A stretch of 12,703 nucleotides of DNA from Rikenellaceae bacterium (GTDB taxonomy: Bacteria; Bacteroidota; Bacteroidia; Bacteroidales; Rikenellaceae). A program made the translations under genes and the position numbers. Position 1 is the stretch's first letter. Every line of letters begins with the position of its first letter. Of the stretch, positions 7,203 to 12,703 are shown in pieces. The notes under the pieces were generated by a model. The model made no database searches and was not told where the DNA came from. It saw only the letters and a list, made by a program, of their open reading frames with translations. The stretch is taken from positions 1 to 12,703 of the forward strand of contig JAJQAW010000129.1 in assembly GCA_021203585.1 (NCBI GenBank). Direction: 5' to 3'.

Positions 7203-8873
7203 ATGACATTTATGAAGAAATTAGCTTTGATGCTGGCGCTGATCCCGTTGTTGGCCGTCGGGGAATCATTCGCGCAACGAAAAATTTCCCCGGTCGACTA
7301 TACGGTCCTTACGCCGGGATTCAATACGTTTGAAACAGTGAAATACGGGAACCCCTATTCGGGGAATTACCGCAGCATCCTGGAAATCGCCCCGGAAATC
7401 GACGGTTTGCAGGGAGTTCGGCTTCCTGTCGACGAGCAGGGTAAACTGAAGGCAGCCGAGGTGGAACTGAATTTCAACCGGGCCGTAAAAGTGTTCATCG
7501 GTATTGCGGCCCTGGGAGAAAGCACCCCTGAAATGCTGGCCAAGCTGAATTTCCACAACGGCAAAGCCACGGCCCGTCCGGTATTGCTCAACGGGTTGAG
7601 CGTTACCGAACTTCCGGCTTTCGATGTCTATGAAGTGAGCTACAAAGCCGGTACGCAGAAGATCACCGTTCCGGCCGATCCGGGATTTGCGGCGGTTATT
7701 CTTGGGGCCGTTTCTTCCGGTCAACGGATCGCCTTCCGCGATGCCGGGATCGAAGATCAGGAAGATTATGAAGCCTTTTACCTGGACGACTTTGCCGAAG
7801 GTCCGCACCTGTTCACCGTCATCGGCGGCCCGGACGAACCGGTGGTCGAAGAGGGGATGCCGGGCACGGAGGGCATTCAGGGCGGTTTTGAAGGCGGAGC
7901 GATTGTGGAGGTAAACGGCGTTTACCACATGTTCCCGACCGAACGCGCCGGCCAGATCGGCCAGCCGGCCAAATACGACCGGGTCAAGACCAAAATCGGT
8001 CACTGGACCAGTACCGATATGATCCACTGGAGCCGTCAATCCACCATAGTCGAAGCCACCGGCATCTATGCCGTCTCGCATTACGACAATCCGATGAACA
8101 ACCGCCGCTCGGCCATCTGGTCTTATATGCCGGTTTTCAGCGAGGAAAACAACCGCTGGTACGGCCATTACCTGGCTTACACCACGGACGAAGATATCCA
8201 TCCGAACCACTCCTTCGGCCGCATCTGGCGGTGTGAGTCGACCGTGGAAGGGATCGAAGGCATCGGTGGACCGTATACCGATATCGGTATCGTGATCGAA
8301 CCGGGCCTGGATTCCCAATGGTGGGAGGGGCGCCAGGGCGTTGCCTCCTTCTTCCCTTACCAGGTAGGGGACCGTTGGTTGAGCTTTATCAGCGGAGCCT
8401 TTCCCTTCAAGGAAGGAGGCTATCCGTTCGAAAGCGAACGGGGCTGGTATGTCGGTTTGGCCGAATCGGACCGCTTGGAAGGACCGTGGACACGGTTAGG
8501 TACCGATGTAAACCCTACCGTATCGATTCACCCGTGGTTTGTGGAGAATCCGATCGTCTCGCGGTTGCCCAACGGACTGTATATCGCCGTGTTCGACGGA
8601 GGACCGGAATACCTGAAACTTCCGAACCAAATTGCTTACACCCTGTCGAAAGACGGGTTGAACTGGACGCGGGCGCGGTACATTCCAATCGATGTCAAGG
8701 TGAAAAAATGGTGGGACACGATGCGCACACCGCTCTGCCTGATGCCGTTGGGCGACGATGTGTACGGAATCGTATACGCGGCCATCGATAACGACCGTCG
8801 GTATCATCCGATGGGATATGTGGAGGTGAAATTGAATCGGGAGGTACTCGACCAATTGGCTGAACAATTGTGA
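7203..8873 (+). CDS. Secreted five-bladed beta-propeller glycosidase-like protein
   Basis: The 556-residue protein (553 from the alternative ATG at 7212) has a Sec signal peptide ending in SFA-Q near residue 24. Residues about 28-185 form an all-beta, CBM-like domain. The rest has repeated propeller-blade motifs: GGFEGGAIVEVNGVYHMF (226-243), IGHWTSTDMIHW (265-276), IWSYMPVFSEENNRWYG (305-321), WFVENPIVSRLPNGLY (445-460) and IAYTLSKDGLNW (477-488). This resembles the GH43/GH32/GH117-like propeller superfamily. Glu230 and Glu448 are candidate catalytic residues by position only. I cannot assign a GH family or substrate. The gene lies downstream of GH2 in the same direction and has its own -7 box. 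It could trim side chains such as arabinose or anhydro-sugars, but that is a guess. Confidence 0.75.
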   Translation: MTFMKKLALMLALIPLLAVGESFAQRKISPVDYTVLTPGFNTFETVKYGNPYSGNYRSILEIAPEIDGLQGVRLPVDEQGKLKAAEVELNFNRAVKVFIGIAALGESTPEMLAKLNFHNGKATARPVLLNGLSVTELPAFDVYEVSYKAGTQKITVPADPGFAAVILGAVSSGQRIAFRDAGIEDQEDYEAFYLDDFAEGPHLFTVIGGPDEPVVEEGMPGTEGIQGGFEGGAIVEVNGVYHMFPTERAGQIGQPAKYDRVKTKIGHWTSTDMIHWSRQSTIVEATGIYAVSHYDNPMNNRRSAIWSYMPVFSEENNRWYGHYLAYTTDEDIHPNHSFGRIWRCESTVEGIEGIGGPYTDIGIVIEPGLDSQWWEGRQGVASFFPYQVGDRWLSFISGAFPFKEGGYPFESERGWYVGLAESDRLEGPWTRLGTDVNPTVSIHPWFVENPIVSRLPNGLYIAVFDGGPEYLKLPNQIAYTLSKDGLNWTRARYIPIDVKVKKWWDTMRTPLCLMPLGDDVYGIVYAAIDNDRRYHPMGYVEVKLNREVLDQLAEQL

Positions 8874-9046
8874 TCGGGCCGGACGCTCGAACGGACTTCC
8901 CAGGACGGTCAAGGAAAATTTAAAAATGCAGTAACTTAAAACGGGAGATCGGGGCTTCTCGGAGTTCCGGGGGTTCATTCCGGGTCTTGCGCCCTTATAC
9001 CGGGGTTTTCTGCCGCCAACCCGGAACCGGAGGCCGGACAACAAGG

Positions 9047-9108
9047 AGTACAAGCCCGGCGGGAACAAGTACAATCCCGTCCGGAGAACTTTCAATCCCC
9101 GGCAATCC
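9047..9108. repeat. Three degenerate tandem repeats of about 20 nt
   Basis: Units begin at 9047 (AGTACAAGCCCGGCGGGAAC), 9068 (AGTACAATCCCGTCCGGAGA) and 9090 (TTTCAATCCCCGGCAATCC). They share an A/TxCAAnCCCG core but drift in length. They may be a remnant or chance, and no function is known to me. Confidence 0.3.
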
Positions 9109-9118
9109 TCTGTCGTCC

Positions 9119-9151
9119 AAAAAAAACGCCGCTGTATGCGGCGTTTTTTTT
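9119..9151. terminator. Bidirectional intrinsic terminator
   Basis: A perfect 6-bp GC stem CGCCGC/GCGGCG (9127-9132 with 9138-9143) with a TGTAT loop is flanked by eight A on the left and eight T on the right. It can therefore end transcription both of the rightward propeller gene and of the leftward flavodoxin/DUF2023 operon. Confidence 0.85.
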
Positions 9152-9154
9152 GAT

Positions 9155-9173
9155 GGGTCGGGGAGCCCGACCC
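9155..9173. repeat. GC-rich hairpin beside terminator
   Basis: GGGTCGGG (9155-9162) and CCCGACCC (9166-9173) are a perfect 8-bp inverted repeat with a GAG loop, right after the T tract of the terminator. It may assist termination on the leftward transcript. Confidence 0.5.
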
Positions 9174-9184
9174 TCCGAAGAGGG
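9171..9184 (-). repeat. UUCG tetraloop hairpin on the leftward transcript
   Basis: On the minus strand CCCTC-TTCG-GAGGG folds into a C(UUCG)G tetraloop, a very stable RNA hairpin, 25 nt after the DUF2023 stop. It shares bases with the hairpin at 9155-9173, so the two are alternatives. Confidence 0.4.
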
Positions 9185-9206
9185 CGGATTTGGTGTTCCG
9201 ATCCGC
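9184..9206. repeat. Inverted repeat just after DUF2023
   Basis: GCGGAT (9184-9189) and ATCCGC (9201-9206) form a 6-bp stem with an 11-nt loop, a few bases past the DUF2023 stop. It is part of the same hairpin cluster. Confidence 0.35.
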
Positions 9207-9209
9207 TGA

Positions 9210-9593
9210 TTAGGGTATACACATTCCTTGTACGGTAGTGGTCCTTTTGGACTTGCGCTCACAAAAACGTTTGGATTGCAACGAAAGATCATACCCCAAC
9301 AGAGCACCGAGCATAAAGTCCTCTTCCGGGGTGAGCTTATTGAGCGGTTTATGCACAAAATGGGATACGGCTTCCAGACAATCCCGGTCTCCGAAAAACA
9401 AATTCACCTTCCGGTCGTTCACCGACTGACTGAGGTGTTCGATTCCCTGACTCTGGAGTCGATCCCTGACCAAATCCGCACAGGTCGGACAGAGGGTACA
9501 TAGAACCAAATTCCGGACGCCTTTTTTGAATTCGTAAATCAAAAGCATGACCACCCTCATTTCGCCCGAGGGAGTATAATAATCCGAGGCCAT
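9210..9593 (-). CDS. DUF2023 family protein
   Basis: The 127-residue protein matches the DUF2023 pattern: LLIYEFKKGVRNLVL near residues 17-31, VNLFFGDRDCLEAV (63-76) and PLNKLTPEEDFMLGALLGYD (83-102). The family is found in Bacteroidota, usually next to flavodoxin, as here; its function is unknown to me, and a role as flavodoxin partner is inferred from this pairing. Its ATG at 9593 lies 5 bp after the flavodoxin stop, which implies one operon and probable translational coupling. Starts at 9560 or 9548 would give a shorter protein beginning nearer the conserved IYEFKKG motif and are quite possible. C32, C35 and C38 form a CxxCxxC cluster. Confidence 0.8.
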   Translation of the reverse strand: MASDYYTPSGEMRVVMLLIYEFKKGVRNLVLCTLCPTCADLVRDRLQSQGIEHLSQSVNDRKVNLFFGDRDCLEAVSHFVHKPLNKLTPEEDFMLGALLGYDLSLQSKRFCERKSKRTTTVQGMCIP

Positions 9594-9598
9594 GTAGA

Positions 9599-10092
9599 TT
9601 AGGCGTTTTGAATCACCGCGATCCAGGCATCCGTACGTGCTTCGGTTTGATCCGGTTGGTCGTCGTCGGCCGCCAACCCGATTACCTTTCCGTGCTCGAA
9701 GGCTTTGGAATCGGTTTCCGTGTAATCCGACGCATCCATTTCCCCGATAAAGGTGCATCCGGTGGCCGAAAGATCCTCTTTGATAATACCCAACGCATCA
9801 CAAAACGTATCCGGATAGGAGGTGCTATCTCCACAGCCGAACAATCCTACTTTTTTACCGGAAAGATTTTCTTTCTTCAACGGTTCGATAAAATCCATCC
9901 AGTCATCCTGTAAATCGCCCAATCCCCACAGGTGGAGGAACCAAGCAACAGCACCTGGTAAGGGGCTGTTTGATTGGCTGAGGCACTGCTCACGTCAAAA
10001 ACATGGGAAGCTTCGATCCCCAATTTAGCGGCAATCTCTTTGGCTAGAGATTCGGTATTACCGGTTGAACTGCCATAAAAAATTCCTGTCAT
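9599..10092 (-). pseudogene. Long-chain flavodoxin, frameshifted in the FMN 50s loop
   Basis: Flavodoxins are FMN-binding one-electron carriers of the cytoplasm, often replacing ferredoxin under iron limitation. The 5' part from ATG 10092 has the phosphate-binding loop GSSTGNTE (residues 7-14) and VLLLGSST (47-54). The frame then breaks. The 3' part, in another frame, begins WGLGDLQDDW, then FGCGDSTSYPDTFCDALG, and ends at a TAA at 9599-9601. Removing two bases from TGTG (9927-9930) joins the parts as SSTWGLGDLQDDW, the exact canonical 50s loop, and gives 163 residues, normal for a long-chain flavodoxin. As read, the first frame translates past the break into unrelated residues. All other hallmarks are intact, so this is either a very recent mutation or a sequence error. 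Confidence 0.85.
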
Positions 10093-10098
10093 CGTGTT

Positions 10099-10115
10099 AA
10101 CATTTTATTAATGTT
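10099..10115. promoter_or_regulatory. Inverted repeat just upstream of flavodoxin, candidate operator or leader hairpin
   Basis: AACATT (10099-10104) and AATGTT (10110-10115) form a perfect 6-bp inverted repeat around TTATT, 6 bp upstream of the flavodoxin ATG. Its AT-rich symmetry is loosely like metal-regulator (Fur-type) sites, which would suit an iron-responsive flavodoxin, but this is inference. Confidence 0.3.
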
Positions 10116-10164
10116 TGTACGGATTATTGCTGCACACCTCATGCCACGGTAAGGGCACGGTCCA

Positions 10165-10172
10165 CAAAATTA
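10165..10172 (-). promoter_or_regulatory. Bacteroidota -7 promoter box for flavodoxin/DUF2023
   Basis: The minus strand reads TAATTTTG, an exact TAnnTTTG match, 72 bp upstream of the flavodoxin start. No clear -33 element is seen. Confidence 0.4.
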
Positions 10173-10252
10173 GAACTCTTTTCGGGCCCGGTCTATCCCC
10201 TAAATTTATGATAAACAAGGGGATGAATACCCGAATATTGCGACGCCACAAT

Positions 10253-10281
10253 CAGGTATTTAGCCCCGTAGGGCTAACCTG
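10253..10281. repeat. REP-like bulged hairpin
   Basis: CAGGT (10253-10257) pairs with ACCTG (10277-10281), and TAGCCC (10261-10266) pairs with GGGCTA (10271-10276). The loop is CGTA, with an ATT bulge on the left arm. The 11-bp GC-rich stem with GTAG at the loop/stem border resembles REP elements mobilised by RAYT transposases. Only one copy is in the window, so repetitiveness cannot be shown. Confidence 0.4.
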
Positions 10282-10362
10282 TTATGGGGAGGGATACCGG
10301 TTCGGACCTTTCGAACGATGAAATCCGTCGACATTTCGGCCTATTTATCGGCCAAAATTTCC

Positions 10363-10370
10363 TATTTTTG
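10363..10370 (+). promoter_or_regulatory. Bacteroidota -7 promoter box for the regulator
   Basis: TATTTTTG is an exact TAnnTTTG match, about 145 bp upstream of the probable regulator start at 10514. No good -33 element is seen. An imperfect GGCC-GGCC hairpin lies just upstream (10334-10357). Confidence 0.35.
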
Positions 10371-10513
10371 TTTTTGACCGTCAATTCCTTTGCCCCATCG
10401 GCGAAAACTTTGGGCGGCACACCGGAAGAAGGTCCCCGCCCGGTGAAGAGCGAACAGAAAAAACGATGAACGATCGGGGAGCTCGGAGCGAAATTATGCT
10501 GCTTTACAGAAAA

Positions 10514-12258
10514 ATGATGCGAACGAATCTGGCCCTGTTGTGCTTCGGCGCAGTGCTTTTTTTGGGGGAGCGAGTACGGCAGTGCATTGTGCCCTACCCT
10601 TCGAAGAGGCGGTAACGGTTGCACCGGACGAGGGAGAGGCGCTGAAAGAATTGAGCATGTCGCTCTTGCGAAAACTGGATTATCCGCAAACGATCGTTTA
10701 TGCCTGTAAACTGGATGCGCTGGGTGCCGCCTTGAACAATACCGAATACCAATTGTACGCGGCTATTTGTATGGGACAGGCTATGTTGATACTCGATCGA
10801 CAGGATTCGGCCAAGATGTATCTCGATAAGTCCCTGGAATTGGCCGCCGAACGACGCGACGATCAGGCACTGTGCTCCATTTACAATGGCTTAGGACTCT
10901 ACGCATCCAATGTAGAAATGGATTATTACGGAACGATCGCCCATTTTTTCAAGGGCATCGAAATTGCCCGGCGTTCCTCCAACGAGTACATATATACGGT
11001 ATTACTGGTCAATCTGGGTGGTATTTATTACCTGAAAAAAGATCCGGTTGGACTCAAATATTCCCTGGAGTGCTACCGACTGGGCCATACCAAACAGGAA
11101 CCTTTCCTGATCTATTCCGGCGCCACCAATACCGCTTACATGTATTACCTGCTCCAGGACTACGGCACGGCGCTCCGCTACCTCAAAGAGGCGGAATTCA
11201 TCATGGAGCAAAACGGTTTTTTCAACCAAAGCGAAATTTACAATCTGTTCGGCAATATTCTTTCTGCGGACGGTAAAGAGGAGCAGGCTGCCTTTTACTT
11301 TGACAAAGCGCTCCAATTCCGCGATCAGGCACAACCCTCGGCGGTAATCAATGCCAACCTCAGTTATGCCCAATTACTGATCAAACAAAAGCGGTATGAC
11401 GAGGCTTTGCCCTACCTGCACGAATGCGTAGCTTTATCCAACTCCCGAAAAAGCGCCATCTACCGGCAGGAAACCTTGCGACTGTTATCGCTGGTGCACG
11501 AAAACCGGCAGGATTTCGGCCGCACCCTATCCTATTATAAAGAGTACCATTACCAATCGGACAGCATTTTCAATGCCGATAAGGAGCGGGTCTTATCCGA
11601 ATTGCGGGTAAAATATGATCTGGAAAGCCATGAAAACCAAATGCAGCGGCAACAGCTGGCCCTGGTGCAGAAAAAAAAGCAGTTGCAGGCCGTAATCTTT
11701 ATTTTGGCCAGCCTACTCTTTACGGCTGCCGTTCTGTTTGTCGAATACCGCCGTAAAAATAAGCTTTATCTGAAGATCGTCAAGCAAAACCGGGGGGCCA
11801 TGGCCCGACAAACCGCGCTACAGAAAAAGATAGCGGAACTGACCGCGGGCGGGTCGGAAGAACCGGTCAAATACTCCCTCTCTTCTCTATCGGACGAGAA
11901 GAGCCGGAACTTATTCTTGCAATTGGAGAAATTGATGCATGTCGATAAAATTTACCGGGAAAAATACCTGACCAAAGAACGGCTGGCGGAGATGTTCCAC
12001 ACCAACCGCACCTACCTATCCCAGGTCATCAACCAGCATACGGGTCATAAATTTACCACTTACATCAATACGCACCGGATCGACGAGGCGATCCGGATTT
12101 TATCCGATCCCGAAAACGACATCCCGCTCAAAGCCCTTTCCTCCGATCTGGGATTCAATTCGATCAATACTTTCTATACGAGTTTCCGTTCGGTGGTCGG
12201 TATGACCCCGTCCATTTACCGGGAAAAAGCCATTCGGCTGCATCAAAACAATCGATGA
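10514..12258 (+). CDS. TPR-transmembrane-AraC transcriptional regulator, signal peptide out of frame
   Basis: The uninterrupted frame (GTG 10540 to stop 12258, 572 residues) encodes TPR-like helical repeats (about 55-340, e.g. AAFYFDKALQFRD 250-262), a coiled coil (about 345-385), one transmembrane helix (VIFILASLLFTAAVLFV, 385-401) and an AraC/HTH_18 DNA-binding domain (about 470-565, with LAEMFHTNRTYLSQVI and the second helix-turn-helix near 528-560). This fits a periplasmic or surface sensor joined through the inner membrane to a cytoplasmic DNA-binding domain, as in Bacteroidota regulators of glycan loci. Such topology needs an export signal, and the frame just upstream (ATGs at 10514 and 10517) encodes MMRTNLALLCFGAVLF. 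That frame is one base off at T7-G5 (10557-10568). One added T joins it to FGGASTAVHCALPFEEAV, giving 581 residues. It probably controls the receptor gene downstream. Confidence 0.8.
10557..10568 (+). repeat. T7-G5 homopolymer at the frame break of the regulator
   Basis: Seven T (10557-10563) followed by five G (10564-10568) sit exactly where the signal-peptide frame and the body frame must join. With eight T the regulator would be one intact frame; with seven it is broken. Such tracts are prone to slippage and to sequencing error. Confidence 0.7.
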
Positions 12259-12469
12259 CCTGGCGTCTAAATTTAAACTTTACAGGACCCAATCTTATCA
12301 TTATTTAACTTCCGGTTTGTTTTTTCTTCCCCAAAAAACAATTGCCGATATTGATATCCTTTCTTTTACGGCTTTCTGCCCGGGATTTTGCTCTTTTGCA
12401 GAGACCACTCCCGGATGATTCATACCAGCCCGAACTTTTTTATCGATAATCCTATTTAAAAACGGATGC
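12259..12469. other. Intergenic region before the receptor gene
   Basis: In these 211 bp I see neither an intrinsic terminator nor an exact TAnnTTTG box; the nearest is TAAATTTA at 12268-12275. The receptor promoter may be regulator-dependent and weak in consensus. Nothing else is recognised. Confidence 0.4.
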
Positions 12470-12703
12470 ATGAAAAAAATTTACATTTATTGCGGAAATC
12501 CGGACCATCGGCCCGGAACAAAGTCCGTACTCTTGCGTACGGCAATTTTATGGTTATTCTTGGTCTCTGGTTTTGCAGGGACCGCACGGGCCCAGGCACA
12601 GTCCGAGGCTCCTCCCCGGTTTGAAGTGACCGCTAAAGTGCTCGATGAACACGGCCAACCGTTGGCCGGCGCGCAGATCGTGGTGCTGGATAACCTGCAG
12701 GGT
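12470..12703 (+). CDS. N-terminus of a probable SusC/RagA TonB-dependent receptor (partial, cut by right edge)
   Basis: From ATG 12470, 78 codons are open to the edge. A long N-terminal region with a hydrophobic core (AILWLFLVSGFAGTARA, about 29-45) ends in an ARA-Q cleavage site. The sequence then reads FEVTAKVLDEHGQPLAGAQIV, a carboxypeptidase-regulatory-like domain that typically opens SusC-like outer-membrane receptors. Placement right after a sensor-regulator supports this. Other secreted proteins with the same domain are possible, because the plug and barrel lie outside the window. An ATG at 12466 is in another frame. Confidence 0.65.
   Translation, partial: MKKIYIYCGNPDHRPGTKSVLLRTAILWLFLVSGFAGTARAQAQSEAPPRFEVTAKVLDEHGQPLAGAQIVVLDNLQG

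Larger units (their letters stand above)
8874..9209. other. Intergenic region between convergent genes
   Basis: This 336-bp gap separates the propeller gene from DUF2023. It holds a degenerate repeat stretch (9047-9108) and a group of hairpins and a terminator (9119-9206). I see no credible gene in it: the short open frames on both strands have arginine- and proline-rich translations with no recognisable family and no start context. Confidence 0.6.
10093..10495. other. Spacer between divergent flavodoxin and regulator genes
   Basis: The 403-bp gap contains the inverted repeat by the flavodoxin start, a leftward -7 box, a REP-like hairpin and a rightward -7 box. Short open frames on both strands (for example 10284-10469 rightward and 10274-10624 leftward) show no recognisable family and are probably not genes. 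Confidence 0.5.

Noticed and set aside
9041..9108. CRISPR-like array
   Set aside because: The repeats are short, degenerate, without spacers of regular length, and no cas gene is nearby.
9594..9758. Longer DUF2023 start giving 182 residues
   Set aside because: The extra part lies inside the flavodoxin 3' coding region in another frame and has a basic, unstructured composition.
10274..10624. Leftward 116-codon open frame overlapping the regulator start, and a rightward 61-codon frame at 10284-10469
   Set aside because: No family signature; the rightward frame also contains the -7 box, and the leftward one is opposite the regulator N-terminus.
1..12703. tRNA, rRNA, insertion sequence or prophage genes
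   Set aside because: I saw no cloverleaf, rRNA segment, transposase or integrase signature in the window.

Overview
The window looks like chromosomal DNA of a Bacteroidota bacterium, most likely Bacteroidales. The reasons are exact or near-exact Bacteroidota -7 promoter boxes (TAnnTTTG) in front of several genes, A-rich start regions rather than strong Shine-Dalgarno sites, secreted glycosidases, a DUF4932 protein, a flavodoxin/DUF2023 pair, a TPR-transmembrane-AraC regulator and the start of a probable SusC-like receptor. The genus cannot be fixed from the sequence alone.

Layout. A leftward gene is cut by the left edge and only its signal peptide is visible (1-81). It diverges from a rightward carbohydrate-degradation cluster across a 96-bp gap with two mirrored -7 boxes and a 7-bp inverted repeat between them. 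The rightward cluster is: GH31 alpha-xylosidase-type enzyme with a PA14 insert (178-3057); secreted DUF4932 HExxH protein (3091-4542); GH2 beta-galactosidase-type enzyme (4563-7067); and a secreted five-bladed-propeller, glycosidase-like protein (7203-8873). The last gene has its own promoter box. The first three lie within 33 bp of each other and probably form one operon.

After a hairpin-rich convergent terminator region (about 9119-9206) come two leftward genes: DUF2023 (9210-9593) and, just upstream of it in the same operon, a long-chain flavodoxin (9599-10092) broken by a 2-bp frameshift. A 403-bp spacer with a REP-like hairpin follows. Next is a rightward TPR-transmembrane-AraC regulator. 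Its N-terminal signal peptide is out of frame with its body by one base at a T7-G5 homopolymer. Last is the start of a secreted protein with a carboxypeptidase-regulatory-like N-terminal domain, probably a SusC/RagA TonB-dependent receptor, cut by the right edge.

Working together: the GH31, GH2 and propeller enzymes look like side-chain or oligosaccharide-trimming exo-enzymes. Xyloglucan-type glycans are one plausible substrate, but no endo-acting enzyme and no complete SusC/D pair lies in the window, so this is inference. The regulator and the receptor probably begin a second uptake locus to the right. The flavodoxin/DUF2023 operon is a redox module that separates the two. The two frame breaks, both in simple-sequence tracts and about 630 bp apart, are the most unusual features here; they may be assembly errors, real mutations or phase-variable sites.
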